Part shown: positions 10,201-20,368 of the stretch, one piece after another
How positions within the stretch are numbered: the stretch's first letter is position 1
How the letters are laid out: every line of letters begins with the position of its first letter
Assembly (NCBI RefSeq): GCF_001941845.1
Contig: NZ_CP018870.1
Location: 6,114,001-6,178,000, forward strand
Direction: 5' to 3'
Source: Streptomyces sp. TN58
GTDB lineage: Bacteria > Actinomycetota > Actinomycetes > Streptomycetales > Streptomycetaceae
Length of the DNA: 64,000 bases
Position numbers and translations under genes: made by a program
Notes under the pieces: model-generated
The model's database searches: none
What the model saw: only the letters and a program-made list of their open reading frames with translations
What the model was told of the DNA's origin: nothing

Positions 10201-13200
10201 GCGCCTCCAGTGCGGTCGAACTCTCGGGACTGAGCGGATCGGCGGGCATGGTGCCCACGGCCGTAGCCAAGTTCGATCTGGGCCTCTACCTGGACGAGGT
10301 GCGGACCCGCGAGGGAGTGGCGCAGAGCATCTCCGGAGTCCTGGAGTACGCGACCGACCTCTTCGACCAGTCCACGGCCGAGGCCCTCGCGACCCGCCTG
10401 GTCATCGTCCTGCGGCAGGCCGTACGGAACCCCGAGCGCCGCCTCAGCACGCTCGAACTACTCACGCCCGAGGAGCGGCACCGTCTGCTGGTTGAGTACA
10501 ACGATACGGCTGCGGAGTATCCGGCGGACGCGTGTGTCCATGAGCTCTTTGAGGAGCAGGTCCGGCGGGTGCCGGACGCGGTGGCCGTGGCCTCGGACGA
10601 GGGGAGCCTGACGTACGCCGAGCTCAACGCGCGGGCCAACCGGCTGGCGCACCACTTGATCGGCCTCGGCGTCCGGCCGGGTGGCACGGTGGCGGTGGCC
10701 GTGGAGCGTTCGCCGCTGCTGATTGTCGGCCTGCTGGCCGTACTCAAAGCAGGGGCCGCCTACGTGCCCTTGGCAGCCGGCCAGCCCGCGGCGCGCATCC
10801 GCCTGATGTTGGAGGAGACCGGAGCCGTCGCCGTCCTCACCGACAAGGCGACCGCCTCCGCCGCGGACCTCCTCGTGACCACGACCGACGGGCCGTTTGC
10901 CGTCGGCGTCGAAGACGCGGACACCTTCGGGGACGCCCCCACCGACAACCCGGTGGCCGACTGCGGTGGTGCCGCGGCGCTCGCCTACGTCATGTTCACC
11001 TCCGGCTCGACGGGTCGGCCCAAGGGTGTCGCGACCACGCACCGCAACATTGTCGAACTCGCCCGGGATCGCTCGTGGGAGGGCGGCGAGCACGCCCGTG
11101 TTCTGCTGCACTCGAACTTCGCCTTCGACGCGTCGACCTTCGAGCTCTGGGTCCCCCTGCTGTCCGGCAACACCGTCGTCGTGGCCCCGCCCGGACTCGC
11201 CGACGTCGCGCAGCTGAGCCGGGTGATCACCGAACACGGGGTCACCGCGGCCTGGCTCACCTCCTCCCTGTTCGCGCTGTTTGCCGATGAGGAGCCTGAG
11301 GTCCTCGCCTCGCTCCGCGAGATCTCCTGCGGCGGCGAAGCCGTCTCGGCAGCTGCCGTCCGCCGGGTGACCGCCCTCGGCACCGGAACGGTGGTCGCGA
11401 ACTCGTACGGCCCCACCGAGGCGACGACCTTCGCCCTGCGCCGGCGCATGACGCAGCCGCCGATCGGTTCGTCGGTGCCGATCGGTGTGCCGTTGGCGAA
11501 TACGCGGGTGTATGTGCTGGACGAGGGTTTGGGTTTGGTGCCTGCGGGTGTGGTGGGTGAGTTGTATATCGCGGGGTCGGGTCTGGCGCGTGGTTATGTG
11601 GGGCGTGCGGGGTTGACGGCTGAGCGGTTTGTGGCTGATCCGTTTGGTGGTGCGGGTGAGCGGATGTACCGGACGGGTGATCTGGTGCGGTGGAACTCCG
11701 GTGGTGAGTTGGAGTTCGTGGGGCGTGTGGATCACCAGGTGAAGGTGCGTGGGTTCCGGGTGGAGCCTGGTGAGGTGGAGGCGGTGGTGGGCCGGGAGGA
11801 GTCGGTCCGTCAGGCGGTTGTGGTGGTGCGTGAGGACCGGCCGGGTGAGAAGCGGTTGGTGGCGTATGTGGTGGCTGCTGATGCCGGTGTGGGTGTGGAT
11901 GTGGAGGTGTTGCGGCGCCGGGTGGGTGAGGTGCTGCCGGAGTACATGGTGCCGTCGTTCTTCGTGGTGCTGGATGCGTTGCCGTTGACGGTGAACGGGA
12001 AGCTGGACCGTGCTGCGTTGCCGGTTCCGGATGTGTCGTCGTTGGTGGTGGGCGGGCAGGCGCGGACGCCGCGGGAGGAGATCCTGTGCGGTCTGTTCGC
12101 TGAGGTGCTGGGTCTGGAGCGGGTGGGTGTCGAGGACAACTTCTTCGACCTCGGCGGGCACTCGATGCTCGCGATGCGGCTGATCGGCCGCGTACGTGCC
12201 GCCCTCGGCCTGGAACTCGGCATCCGCGACCTCTTCCAGACGCCCACGGTGTCCGCCGTCGCCACACTCCTCGGCCGGGAGGAACACTCCAGCGGTTCCC
12301 GGTCCCGGGCGGTGCTGTCTGCGGGGGTGCGGCCGGAGCGCGTGCCGCTGTCCTTCGCGCAGCAGCGGCTGTGGTTCCTGGCGCAGTTGGAAGGGCCGAG
12401 CCCGACCTACAACATCCCGGTTCCGATGCGGTTGTCCGGTGTCGTCGACACGGCGGCGCTGGAGGCGGCTATCGCCGACGTGGTGGGCCGCCACGAGGCC
12501 CTGCGGACGGTGTTCCCGCACATCGAGGGCGAGCCGTTCCAGCAGGTCCTGTCCGCCGAGGAGGCGCGCCCGCGGCTGACCGTGGTGGAGTGCTCGCCGG
12601 CCGAGCGGGAGGGGCTGGTGACGGAGGCCGCGCAGAGCGTGTTCGACGTGACATGCGAAGTGCCCCTGCGAGCCTGGCTGTTCACCTCTGCCGGCGAGGA
12701 GTCGGTGCTGCTGATCCTGGTGCACCACATCGCCGGCGACGGCTGGTCCATGCGGCCGCTTCTGCGGGACCTGGCACAGGCCTACCGGGCGCGGTGCGCT
12801 GGCGAGGAGCCGGACTGGGCGCCGCTGCCGGTGCAGTACGCCGACTACACCCTGTGGCATCGCGAGCTCCTCGGTGACGAACAAGACCCCGACAGCACCC
12901 TCGCCACCCACACCGAATTCTGGAGGAATGCCCTCGCCGGCCTCCCCGAGCAGCTGGAACTCCCCTTCGACCGCCCACGTCCGGGTGTCGCCAGCTACGA
13001 AGGCGCCACCGTCGAGATCACCATGGAGCCGGCGCTCCACGCCCGCGCCCAGGAACTCGCCCAGGCCCGTCAATGCACGGTCTTCATGGTGCTCCAGGCC
13101 GCCGTCGCGGTGATCCTCAGCCGGTCGGGAGCCGGCCACGACGTGCCCGTGGGCACACTCGTCGCCGGGCGGTCCGACGCCTCTCTGGACGAGCTGGTCG

Positions 13201-16200
13201 GCTTCTTCGTCAACACACTCGTGCTGCGCACCGACACCTCCGGCGACCCGACCTTCGCCGAACTGCTGGAACGAGTGCGCAGGGCCGACCTGGAGGCGTA
13301 CGCCCACCAGGACGTGCCCTTCGACCGGGTCGTCGAGGCCCTCAATCCCGAGCGGTCCCTCGCCTGGCACCCGCTGTTCCAGGTCCTGGTCGCCCTCAAC
13401 GATGGCTTCGGAGTAGACGAGGTACAACTGCCGGGGCTGCGGGCCGAGGTTCTGGCCCAGACCACGCCCACCTCGAAGTTCGACCTCTCCGTGGACTTCG
13501 AGAGTCGGCGCGACAGCGACGGCCGCCCGGCCGGTCTGCGGACCTCCTGGGAGTACGCCACCGACCTCTTCGACCGTTCCACTGTGCGGGCGATGGCCGA
13601 ACGCCTCGTATGCCTGCTGGAAGCCGTGACGTCCGACCCGGACCTGCGTATCGGCGACGTAGAACTGCTGTCCGCGCAGGAGCGGCATCAGCAGCTGGTG
13701 CAGTGGCAGGGCCCCCAGGTCCCCGAGCGCCCGATGGACCTGGCGGCACACGTACGTCGGCTCGCGGCAGAGCGCCCCGACGCCCCGGCTGTCTCCGATG
13801 ACCACAGCAGCTTCACCTACCGCGATCTCGCCGCGGGCGCGGACGCTGTCTCCCGTGTCCTGGCCGACGCCGGCGTGGGACCGGACTCGATCACAGCGGT
13901 GCTGTCGGAGCGCAGCCCCTGGTACGTCTCCGTCGTCTTGGGCGTCCTGGGTACCGGAGGCGGCTACATGCCGCTGGACAGCGGCATCCCCGTGGAACGG
14001 GCCGCGCGGATGCTCGACGATGCGGGCGTCGCCTACTTGGTGGCCGCCCCTGAGCTGCGGGAACGGGCATCCGCCGTGATCACCGCCACCTCGGGCTCCA
14101 TACGGCTGCTGCTCACGAGCCCCCCGGAGACGACCGACGCGTGGCACGGTCCCGACATGGCTGAGCTCCAGGACTGCATCGCCTACTCCGTCTTCACCTC
14201 CGGTTCCACGGGCCACCCCAAGGGCGTGCTCGTCCCGCACCGCGGCCTGGCCAACCACCTCCGCGCCGTGGTGGACCTGTACGGCCTGGACCACAACGAC
14301 ACCATGGCCTTCAACGCCCCGCTGACCTTCGACGTCTCGGTGTGGCAGGCGCTGACGATGCTTCTGGCCGGCGGCCGGGTCCACATCATGGACGACGACA
14401 CCAACCGGGATCCGCTGGCGACGCTTGAGTGCGTGGCCAAACATGGCGTGACTGTCCTGCAGATCGTGCCCGCGGTGCTGCGCGCGATCCTCGACACCTG
14501 GGACCTGGACGACTCCACCGTGGACCGGTTCGCTGGCCTGCGCTGGATGCTCGTGCACGGCGAGGAGCTGCCGCCGGACCTGGTAACACGCTGGTACGCG
14601 CGTTTCCCCGACATCCCCATGGCCAACGTCTACGGTCCCGCCGAGTGCTCGGACGACGTCTCGATCTCCGTGATCGACAGGGACCAGCACGCCAGTGCCG
14701 TCCGTGCACCCATCGGCGAGGTCCTGGCCAACACCCGCGTGTACGTGCTGGACGAGAACCTGCACTTGCTGCCCGCCGGCGTCATCGGCGAGCTCTACGT
14801 CGCCGGCGCGGGCCTGGCCCGCGGCTACGCCGGCAGGTTCGGCGTCACCGCTGAGCGGTTTGTGGCTGATCCGTTTGGTGGTGCGGGTGAGCGGATGTAC
14901 CGGACGGGTGATCTGGTGCGGTGGAACTCCGGTGGTGAGTTGGAGTTCGTGGGGCGTGTGGATCACCAGGTGAAGGTGCGTGGGTTCCGGGTGGAGCCTG
15001 GTGAGGTGGAGGCGGTGGTGGGCCGGGAGGAGTCGGTCCGTCAGGCGGTTGTGGTGGTGCGTGAGGACCGGCCGGGTGAGAAGCGGTTGGTGGCGTATGT
15101 GGTGGCTGCTGATGCCGGTGTGGGTGTGGATGTGGAGGTGTTGCGGCGCCGGGTGGGTGAGGTGCTGCCGGAGTACATGGTGCCGTCGTTCTTCGTGGTG
15201 CTGGATGCGTTGCCGTTGACGGTGAACGGGAAGCTGGACCGTGCTGCGTTGCCGGTTCCGGATGTGTCGTCGTTGGTGGTGGGCGGGCAGGCGCGGACGC
15301 CGCGGGAGGAGATCCTGTGCGGTCTGTTCGCTGAGGTGCTGGGTCTGGAGCGGGTGGGTGTCGAGGACAACTTCTTCGACCTCGGCGGGCACTCGATGCT
15401 CGCGATGCGGCTGATCGGCCGCGTACGTGCCGCCCTCGGCCTGGAACTCGGCATCCGCGACCTGTACCGGAATCCCACTCCCGCCGGCCTGCTCGGCGCC
15501 GACCGCAACGGCGGCACGGGCAGCGACTTCGACGTGCTGCTGCCGCTGCGACCCGGCACCGGACGCGCTCCACTATTCTGCGTCCACCCCGCCTCGGGTC
15601 TCGCCTGGAGCTACCTGCCGCTCGCGCAGGAACTGCCCGCCGGAACACAGGTGTACGGACTGCAGACGCCCGGCCTCACTCCGGACTCCGCACCGCCCGT
15701 CGACTTCGAGGCACTGCTGTCACAACTCGTCGGTGAGATACGGCGGGTACAGCCGGCCGGACCGTACCGGTTCCTGGGCTGGTCGCTCGGCGGCAACATC
15801 GCCCAGGCCCTGGCCGCCCGACTGCAGTCCGAGGGGGACGAGGTCGACCTGCTCGCCCTCGTGGACTCCTACCCGGGTGCCGAGTGGCCCTGCCCGGACT
15901 ACGCCACGCCGGCCCAGTGGGACGAGTTCGGCATCCTGGCCACCCTGGCCGCGGCGCCCCTCGACGCGACGGAAGGCGCGGCCGACTTCGCCGGCCATCT
16001 CGAAAAGCTGCGCTCGGACGTCCTGGCCGGCCTGTCCTTCGACGCCGACACCTTCCAGCGGATGCTCGCCGCCGGCGTAGGCTCCAGCCGGCTGGCGGCC
16101 TCCTGGGCACCCCGGAGGTTCAGCGGCCGGGTCCTCTACTTCGTCGCCACCGAAGGACGCACCGAACTGAGCCCGATGCCCGACTCCTGGCAGCCGTACG

Positions 16201-16319
16201 CCGACGCGCTGGATGTCCGGCCGCTCCCGTGTGCCCACGAAGAAGTCATGAACCCTGAACCCCGCGAGCAGATCGTGCAGGCGCTGACCGCAGCTCTGGA
16301 CGAGCTGCCGCACGCCTGA
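7254..16319 (+). CDS. Trimodular NRPS: A-PCP-C-A-PCP-C-A-PCP-TE
   Basis: GTG 7254 is chosen because AAGGGG lies six bases upstream; an earlier GTG at 7203 overlaps the previous stop. The protein is 3,021 residues. Domains: A ([11 protein letters not shown] near 177), PCP Ser569, C (HHIAGDGW near 756), A (motif a3 near 1246), PCP Ser1637, C (HHIAGDGW near 1824), A (near 2315), PCP Ser2714, and a type I thioesterase with GWSLGG Ser2844 and catalytic His near 2995. Specificity residues by eye are D-A-L-Q-M-A-G-G-F-K, D-A-F-W-S-G-S-T-F-K (valine-like pattern) and D-V-W-Q-L-H-V-D-D-K. No epimerase domain is present and no MbtH gene is seen in the window. With the upstream proteins it predicts a four-residue peptide. 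Internal repeats are listed separately. Confidence 0.94.
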   Translation: MFASHMLSAQERHRLLVEYNDTAAEYPADACVHELFEEQVRRVPDAVAVASDEGSLTYAELNARANRLAHHLIGLGVRPGQVLAVHVERSPDLIVGLMAALKAGCAYTLLDPDFPHERLTAVLEDTGAPVVITHEATAGRLSTPYLTEVRLDAAGPSAASANDLGIEVRPDAIACVMFTSGSTGRPKGVASPHRALVSTYTGQAYLAFDADQVFLQCSPVSWDAFALEVFGPLIHGGTTVIQPGQRPEPADFARLVRTYGVTALQLSAGLFNLVLDEYPEAFENVREVMTAGEAASVAHVERARKMFPQMKLLNGYGPVENLGFSTTYDIRPDVPIGSSVPIGVPLANTRVYVLDEGLGLVPAGVVGELYIAGSGLARGYVGRAGLTAERFVADPFGGAGERMYRTGDLVRWNSGGELEFVGRVDHQVKVRGFRVEPGEVEAVVGREESVRQAVVVVREDRPGEKRLVAYVVAADAGVGVDVEVLRRRVGEVLPEYMVPSFFVVLDALPLTVNGKLDRAALPVPDVSSLVVGGQARTPREEILCGLFAEVLGLERVGVEDNFFDLGGDSLDAMRLIGRVRATLGAELNIRVLFGSPTPAGIGALLPAEETSEEPRSRAVLSAGVRPERVPLSFAQQRLWFLAQLEGPSPTYNIPVPMRLSGVVDTAALEAAIADVVGRHEALRTVFPQIEGEPFQQVLSAEEARPRLTVVECSPAEREGLVTEAAQSVFDVTCEVPLRAWLFTSAGEESVLLILVHHIAGDGWSRRPLLRDLAQAYRARCAGEEPDWAPLPVQYADYTLWHRELLGDEQDPDSTLATHTEFWRTYLKGLPEETALPVDRPRSTTASHAGAGVVITVEHELYEDLVRLAQDRQLTVFMVIQAAFAALLSRSGAGGDIPLGTPVAGRSDASLDELVGFFANMIVLRTDTSGDPTFTELLDRVRTSDVEAYAHQDMPFDRVVEALNPQRSPARHPLFQVALAFGAGASSAVELSGLSGSAGMVPTAVAKFDLGLYLDEVRTREGVAQSISGVLEYATDLFDQSTAEALATRLVIVLRQAVRNPERRLSTLELLTPEERHRLLVEYNDTAAEYPADACVHELFEEQVRRVPDAVAVASDEGSLTYAELNARANRLAHHLIGLGVRPGGTVAVAVERSPLLIVGLLAVLKAGAAYVPLAAGQPAARIRLMLEETGAVAVLTDKATASAADLLVTTTDGPFAVGVEDADTFGDAPTDNPVADCGGAAALAYVMFTSGSTGRPKGVATTHRNIVELARDRSWEGGEHARVLLHSNFAFDASTFELWVPLLSGNTVVVAPPGLADVAQLSRVITEHGVTAAWLTSSLFALFADEEPEVLASLREISCGGEAVSAAAVRRVTALGTGTVVANSYGPTEATTFALRRRMTQPPIGSSVPIGVPLANTRVYVLDEGLGLVPAGVVGELYIAGSGLARGYVGRAGLTAERFVADPFGGAGERMYRTGDLVRWNSGGELEFVGRVDHQVKVRGFRVEPGEVEAVVGREESVRQAVVVVREDRPGEKRLVAYVVAADAGVGVDVEVLRRRVGEVLPEYMVPSFFVVLDALPLTVNGKLDRAALPVPDVSSLVVGGQARTPREEILCGLFAEVLGLERVGVEDNFFDLGGHSMLAMRLIGRVRAALGLELGIRDLFQTPTVSAVATLLGREEHSSGSRSRAVLSAGVRPERVPLSFAQQRLWFLAQLEGPSPTYNIPVPMRLSGVVDTAALEAAIADVVGRHEALRTVFPHIEGEPFQQVLSAEEARPRLTVVECSPAEREGLVTEAAQSVFDVTCEVPLRAWLFTSAGEESVLLILVHHIAGDGWSMRPLLRDLAQAYRARCAGEEPDWAPLPVQYADYTLWHRELLGDEQDPDSTLATHTEFWRNALAGLPEQLELPFDRPRPGVASYEGATVEITMEPALHARAQELAQARQCTVFMVLQAAVAVILSRSGAGHDVPVGTLVAGRSDASLDELVGFFVNTLVLRTDTSGDPTFAELLERVRRADLEAYAHQDVPFDRVVEALNPERSLAWHPLFQVLVALNDGFGVDEVQLPGLRAEVLAQTTPTSKFDLSVDFESRRDSDGRPAGLRTSWEYATDLFDRSTVRAMAERLVCLLEAVTSDPDLRIGDVELLSAQERHQQLVQWQGPQVPERPMDLAAHVRRLAAERPDAPAVSDDHSSFTYRDLAAGADAVSRVLADAGVGPDSITAVLSERSPWYVSVVLGVLGTGGGYMPLDSGIPVERAARMLDDAGVAYLVAAPELRERASAVITATSGSIRLLLTSPPETTDAWHGPDMAELQDCIAYSVFTSGSTGHPKGVLVPHRGLANHLRAVVDLYGLDHNDTMAFNAPLTFDVSVWQALTMLLAGGRVHIMDDDTNRDPLATLECVAKHGVTVLQIVPAVLRAILDTWDLDDSTVDRFAGLRWMLVHGEELPPDLVTRWYARFPDIPMANVYGPAECSDDVSISVIDRDQHASAVRAPIGEVLANTRVYVLDENLHLLPAGVIGELYVAGAGLARGYAGRFGVTAERFVADPFGGAGERMYRTGDLVRWNSGGELEFVGRVDHQVKVRGFRVEPGEVEAVVGREESVRQAVVVVREDRPGEKRLVAYVVAADAGVGVDVEVLRRRVGEVLPEYMVPSFFVVLDALPLTVNGKLDRAALPVPDVSSLVVGGQARTPREEILCGLFAEVLGLERVGVEDNFFDLGGHSMLAMRLIGRVRAALGLELGIRDLYRNPTPAGLLGADRNGGTGSDFDVLLPLRPGTGRAPLFCVHPASGLAWSYLPLAQELPAGTQVYGLQTPGLTPDSAPPVDFEALLSQLVGEIRRVQPAGPYRFLGWSLGGNIAQALAARLQSEGDEVDLLALVDSYPGAEWPCPDYATPAQWDEFGILATLAAAPLDATEGAADFAGHLEKLRSDVLAGLSFDADTFQRMLAAGVGSSRLAASWAPRRFSGRVLYFVATEGRTELSPMPDSWQPYADALDVRPLPCAHEEVMNPEPREQIVQALTAALDELPHA
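7283..7474 (+). repeat. NRPS repeat set 1, copy 1 (C-A linker and A-domain start)
   Basis: About 192 bp, identical by eye to 10472-10663. It encodes the [18 protein letters not shown] linker and the first part of the A domain. Confidence 0.85.
8255..8953 (+). repeat. NRPS repeat set 2, copy 1 (A-domain C-terminal half and PCP)
   Basis: 699 bp identical to 11459-12157 except one visible substitution. Codon use is rich in GTG, TTG and GGT, unlike the flanking C-ending codons. It ends at the PCP active-site codons, where copy 1 has GGDS and the others GGHS. Confidence 0.9.
9094..9719 (+). repeat. NRPS repeat set 3, copy 1 (N-terminal part of C domain)
   Basis: 626 bp matching 12298-12923 with about four substitutions seen by eye. 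One changes the residue after HHIAGDGWS from Met to Arg. Confidence 0.88.
10472..10663 (+). repeat. NRPS repeat set 1, copy 2
   Basis: Second copy of 7283-7474, offset 3,189 bp. Divergence starts immediately after the LAHHLIG codons. Confidence 0.85.
11459..12232 (+). repeat. NRPS repeat set 2, copy 2
   Basis: Matches copy 1 at an offset of 3,204 bp (to 12157) and copy 3 from 11619 to 12232. It encodes the A-domain C-terminal subdomain and the PCP. Confidence 0.9.
12298..12923 (+). repeat. NRPS repeat set 3, copy 2
   Basis: Second copy of 9094-9719 at the same 3,204-bp offset as repeat set 2. The C-terminal halves of the two C domains differ. Confidence 0.88.
14850..15463 (+). repeat. NRPS repeat set 2, copy 3
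   Basis: 614 bp matching 11619-12232 (offset 3,231). It begins inside the A domain at the codons for [10 protein letters not shown] and runs through the PCP serine. Confidence 0.9.
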
Positions 16320-16379
16320 CCCGCTCCGTACCCCGCGCACCCATGGCGTGCGCTCCTACACCGGAAGGTATTGATTGCA

Positions 16380-17789
16380 GTGATTGACGTGGACGGACAG
16401 TCCCGCGGGCACGACTCCCACGCGGGGTTGCGCACCCAGTTCACGGGACAGCTGCTGTCTCCAGGGGACGCTGGATACGACGACGTCCGCAAGGTCTGGA
16501 ACGGGATGCACGACCGGCGCCCCGCCCTCATCGCCCGCTGCCTCACCGCGGAGGACGTCAGCGCCGCCGTGCGCTACGCGGGCACCGCCGGTCTTCCCGT
16601 CACGGTCCGCGGCGGGGGCCACAACGTCGCCGGGACCGCCGTCGCCGACGGCGCCCTGATGATCGACCTGTCACTGATGCGGGCCGTCAGCGTCGACCTG
16701 GCCGCCGAGGTGGCGGAGGCCGAGGGCGGCTGCCTCCTCGCCGACGTCGATGCGGCGACCACCCCCCACGGCCTCGCCTGCCCGGCGGGCGTCGTGTCGC
16801 ACACTGGTCTCGCCGGTCTCGCCCTGGGCGGCGGATACGGCTGGCTGGCCCGGAAGTGGGGCCTGACCTGTGACCACATCCTGGCCGCAGAGGTCGTCCT
16901 GGCGGACGGCTCCATCGTGCAGGCGACCCCCGACGAGCACGCCGATCTCCTGTGGGGCCTGCGCGGGGGCGGCGGCAATTTCGGCATCGTCACCCGCTTC
17001 CGGCTGCGGCTCCGGCAGGTCGGCAGCGTCCACCACCAGGTCGGTGTCTACCCCCTCGACGAGGCCGCCCGAGCCCTCGCCGAGTACCGCGTGTTCGCCG
17101 AGAACCAGCACCCGGACATGCACGCGGTCGGCTGCATGAAGATCGCGGGTCGGCAGGACTGGATCCCCCGCTCCTTGTGGGGCCAGCCCGCCCTCTTCCT
17201 GACCGCGGTCTGGCTTGGCGCACCGGAGCAGGGTCCCGAGGCCGCCACGGGCCTCTTCGGCAAGGCGGTTCCCGCCGGCTCCCTGTCCCGGCAGCTGACG
17301 TACGCGGAGCTCCAGGCGCTGGGGGACCACGGCGAGCCCCACGGCAACCGGTACTTCACCAAGTCCTGCTACCTGGGCGACATCTCGCCGGAGGCCGCGG
17401 CCGCGTTCCTCACCTCTGCGCGGGACGTCAGGTCCCCGCTCTCCTCGATCGACTTCGAGTACCTGCGTGGTGAGATCACCGGCGTTCCGGATGCGGAGTC
17501 GGCCTTCCCGCGCCGGGACGCCCCCTACATCTACACGGCGTCCGCGCAGTGGACCGACCCCGCGCAGGACGCAGAGAACATCGCTTGGACCCGGCGCAGC
17601 GTGGAACAGCTGGAGCCCTGGCATTACGGCGGTGCCTACGTCAACTACGTCCAGGACGAGCCGGCGGCGAAGGTGCGCGAGGTCTACCGGGAGGATCGCT
17701 ACCGCAACCTTATGGCCCTGAAGTCGCAGTACGACCCCGCCAACGTGCTGCGCAGCAACCAGAACATCGTGCCGGCCCGAGCCGAATAG
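16380..17789 (+). CDS. BBE-like FAD-linked oxidase
   Basis: This FAD-binding oxidase of the berberine-bridge/6-hydroxynicotine oxidase family has about 469 residues from GTG 16380. GGAAGG lies 11 bases upstream; an alternative TTG at 16371 is too close to that site. The FAD domain contains VRGGGHNVAG, whose His is the usual covalent FAD attachment site, then LGGGYG and the RGGGGNFGIVT loop. The C-terminal YDPANVLRSNQNI is the family signature. The position of the second covalent Cys seen in true BBEs aligns poorly, so single attachment is more likely. It probably oxidises the peptide or a precursor (dehydrogenation or ring closure). It follows the thioesterase end within the operon. Confidence 0.9.
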   Translation: MIDVDGQSRGHDSHAGLRTQFTGQLLSPGDAGYDDVRKVWNGMHDRRPALIARCLTAEDVSAAVRYAGTAGLPVTVRGGGHNVAGTAVADGALMIDLSLMRAVSVDLAAEVAEAEGGCLLADVDAATTPHGLACPAGVVSHTGLAGLALGGGYGWLARKWGLTCDHILAAEVVLADGSIVQATPDEHADLLWGLRGGGGNFGIVTRFRLRLRQVGSVHHQVGVYPLDEAARALAEYRVFAENQHPDMHAVGCMKIAGRQDWIPRSLWGQPALFLTAVWLGAPEQGPEAATGLFGKAVPAGSLSRQLTYAELQALGDHGEPHGNRYFTKSCYLGDISPEAAAAFLTSARDVRSPLSSIDFEYLRGEITGVPDAESAFPRRDAPYIYTASAQWTDPAQDAENIAWTRRSVEQLEPWHYGGAYVNYVQDEPAAKVREVYREDRYRNLMALKSQYDPANVLRSNQNIVPARAE

Positions 17790-17810
17790 CACGTCAGGAA
17801 GGAACACCCC

Positions 17811-18869
17811 ATGTCCCAGCCGTCTTCCCCTCGACCGACTGTCATTCCGCCCTCCGTCTTCGCCAGCAACGAGCCAGGTGCCTTCCTGGAGGCATTGCGG
17901 TCCCCCTGGTATGCGCTCGTCGGTGACCTCCACGATGTCTTCGTCACCACCACCATGGAGTACGCCCGCTCCCGTGGCCTGAAGAACCTGCACCTGCCGC
18001 TGACCACCCGTACAATCACCTGCCCCACCGCCCTGGGCAGTGACGCCGAGCCGGTTCCGGTGAAGATCCTTGGCGTCGACACCTACCTCCCCGATTCCAT
18101 GCAGTTTCTGCTGGAGTACGGCTGCCGAATATCACCGGGCGGCTGCTACACCATCATGCCTTCGTTCCGTGGTGAGGAACCGGACGAGACGCACCTGAAC
18201 CAGTTCACCCACAGCGAGGCCGAGATCCCCGGTGGGCTGGACGAGCTCATCGACTACGTCAACGGCTACGTGAAGGCCTTGGCCTCGGCGATCCTGGCGC
18301 AGCAGGGCGACCGGCTCGCCGCCGCCCGGGGCGACATCTCGCACCTGGAACGGATGGCCGGCCGTCCCGAGGCGTTCGAGCAGATCACCTTCGAGGAGGC
18401 CGTCCGCCTGATCGGCGACGTCGAGGGCTGCGTCCGGGACGAGGGCGAATGGCGCACGCTGACCCGCAAGGGCGAGCGGCTCCTCATGGAGCGCGTGGAC
18501 GAATTCCTTTGGGTCCACCACTTCGACACCCTCGCGGTCCCCTTCTACCAGGCGTTCGGTGACGATGAGGCACGGACCGTACGGGCGGCCGACCTCTACT
18601 TCGGCCTGGGGGAGATCGTAGGGTCGGGAGAGCGACAGGCCGACGTCGGCCTGCTCCGCAAGTCCATCGCGCTGCACGGGGTCAACGAGCAGGAGTACGA
18701 GTGGTACGTCCGGATGCGCAGCGAAATGCCCATGCGCACAGCTGGCTTCGGCATGGGCGTGGAGCGGTTCCTCATGTGGGTGCTGAACCACCACGACATC
18801 CGAGACATCCCGCTGGTGTCCCGACTGAACGAGCCCAAGACGTGGCCAGAAGCGGTCCTGCGCCCGTAG
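17811..18869 (+). CDS. Class II aminoacyl-tRNA synthetase-like catalytic core (AsnRS/AspRS/AsnA type)
   Basis: This 352-residue protein aligns with the catalytic domain of class IIb synthetases. A motif-2-like segment QFTHSEAE starts at residue 131 and motif 3 GFGMGVERF spans residues 312-320, with the ATP-binding Arg at 319. The N-terminal OB-fold anticodon-binding domain of true AsnRS/AspRS is absent. The family also includes ammonia- or glutamine-independent asparagine synthetase A and archaeal AsnRS-like paralogues that make asparagine. In this cluster it may adenylate aspartate or 3-methylaspartate to form an amide or hand an activated acyl group to an acceptor. It lies between the oxidase (21-bp gap) and the exporter. 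A dedicated self-resistance tRNA synthetase is less likely without an anticodon domain. Confidence 0.82.
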   Translation: MSQPSSPRPTVIPPSVFASNEPGAFLEALRSPWYALVGDLHDVFVTTTMEYARSRGLKNLHLPLTTRTITCPTALGSDAEPVPVKILGVDTYLPDSMQFLLEYGCRISPGGCYTIMPSFRGEEPDETHLNQFTHSEAEIPGGLDELIDYVNGYVKALASAILAQQGDRLAAARGDISHLERMAGRPEAFEQITFEEAVRLIGDVEGCVRDEGEWRTLTRKGERLLMERVDEFLWVHHFDTLAVPFYQAFGDDEARTVRAADLYFGLGEIVGSGERQADVGLLRKSIALHGVNEQEYEWYVRMRSEMPMRTAGFGMGVERFLMWVLNHHDIRDIPLVSRLNEPKTWPEAVLRP

Positions 18870-19030
18870 CACAGCGCGTACACCGGAGTCCGATCCGGCC
18901 GGTGACAGCACGACGACCCTATGTCCGGGGCCGGGGCGAGGCGGACGCGCGCCGGCCCCGGACAGGACGGCAAAAGCGAGGGACCCAAGCCGAGCGGCCC
19001 CTCCCACAGAAGCGACAGGTGAGCGACCCT

Positions 19031-20329
19031 GTGACGAACCACACTTTCCCCCCACCCCGCAAGGCGTTCTGGGGCGTGCTCGCCCAGCGGGATTTCCGAC
19101 TGCTCTGGATGGGCGACGCGATGGCCGGCCTGGCCAAGGGCGTCACGAGCGTGGTGCTGCCCCTGATCGCCCTGCTCAACCTCTCTGCGGGCCCCTTCGA
19201 GATCGGCCTGCTCGCGTCGGCGGTTTGGCTGCCCTGGCTGGTCATCGGTCTCCCTGCGGGAGCCTGGGTCGACAGCATGAGCCGTCGGCCGATCATGATC
19301 GCCTGCCACGCGTCCTCCGCGGTGCTGTTCGCGAGTGTTCCCCTCGCCTGGTGGCTGGACGTCCTGACGTACGGCCACCTGCTGGCGGTCGCCCTGCTCA
19401 CCGGCACCGCCACGCTGTTCTTCCAGACGGCATACAACGTCTACCTGCCTACTGTCCTCGCCAAGGAGGACCTCATCGAGGGGAACGCCAAGATCCAGGG
19501 AGCCGAAGCGGCCACCCGGATTGCCGGACCTGCACTTGGCGGTGGGCTGGTGACGGCCTTCGGCGCGGCCACCGGTCTCCTCGTCGAAGTCCTGTCCTGC
19601 CTCTTCTGCCTTGTGTGCATCCTGCTCATCCGTAGCCGAGAGCCCGCCAGGACGAAGCGGGAGCGGGAAGAGCCGTTCACCCGGCAGATCGCCACCGGTC
19701 TGCGCTTCGTCGCCAGGGACCCGTACTTGCGGCCGATCATCACGTACGGCGCCGTCGTCAACCTGGGTCTTACCGGCTACACGACCATCCAGATCGTCTT
19801 CCTCGTGCAGTCGGTCGGCGTGGATGCCTCCGTCGTCGGCGGTCTCGTCGCGGTCGCCGGGCTCGGCGGCATCCTGGGGTCGCTAGTGGCCCGGCCCCTC
19901 GGACAGCGCTTCGGCACCGCCCGCAGCGTCGTGGTGTGCCAGTTGGCAACCGGCCCGTTCGTGCTGCTTTCCCCCCTTACCACTCCGGGAGCGGGGCTGG
20001 CGTTCTTCTGCGTCGGCACGTGCATGCTGATCGCCGGAGTCGTCGCCTGCAACGTCGTCCTCGGCAGCTTCAGGCAGTCCTACTGCCCGCCAAGCCTGCT
20101 GGGCAGGGTCGTCGCCACCAGCATGTTCGTGCTGCACAGCACGATCCCGGTCGGCGCGCTGTTGGCCGGTGTCCTGGGTGACACGGTGGGTCCACTCGCG
20201 ACCATGTGGATCATGGCGGCGCTGATCGCCCCCTGCGGGATGATCCTTCTGCTGAGCCCCATGCGCCGCCAGCGCGACCTGCCCAGCGAGCCGCTCACCG
20301 TGCCACACCGGGTACACGCCGCCGAATAA
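19031..20329 (+). CDS. MFS exporter
   Basis: This major facilitator protein of about 432 residues starts at GTG 19031, with AGGTGAG upstream. It has roughly 12 hydrophobic segments and the loop-2 motif GAWVDSMSRRP, equivalent to the GxxxDrxgRR signature. It resembles the MFS_3/EntS branch often found with peptide and siderophore clusters. The likely role is efflux of the finished peptide and self-protection. The reading frame is open upstream to 18701, but that extension covers the spacer and is not protein-like. Gene order places it inside the biosynthetic operon. Confidence 0.88.
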   Translation: MTNHTFPPPRKAFWGVLAQRDFRLLWMGDAMAGLAKGVTSVVLPLIALLNLSAGPFEIGLLASAVWLPWLVIGLPAGAWVDSMSRRPIMIACHASSAVLFASVPLAWWLDVLTYGHLLAVALLTGTATLFFQTAYNVYLPTVLAKEDLIEGNAKIQGAEAATRIAGPALGGGLVTAFGAATGLLVEVLSCLFCLVCILLIRSREPARTKREREEPFTRQIATGLRFVARDPYLRPIITYGAVVNLGLTGYTTIQIVFLVQSVGVDASVVGGLVAVAGLGGILGSLVARPLGQRFGTARSVVVCQLATGPFVLLSPLTTPGAGLAFFCVGTCMLIAGVVACNVVLGSFRQSYCPPSLLGRVVATSMFVLHSTIPVGALLAGVLGDTVGPLATMWIMAALIAPCGMILLLSPMRRQRDLPSEPLTVPHRVHAAE

Positions 20330-20368
20330 ACCCGTCCACAGGTCGACTCGTTCGAGAAGGGCGAGAGA

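Noticed and set aside
10458..15392. Minus-strand open frame of about 1,640 codons opposite the NRPS gene
   Set aside because: It mirrors the plus-strand synthetase. Its translation is His/Arg/Pro-rich and repeats with the NRPS repeats. It is an antisense artefact of GC-rich codon bias.
8255..15463. CRISPR-like repetition
   Set aside because: The repeats are hundreds of bases long and encode NRPS domains. There are no short repeat-spacer units and no cas genes.
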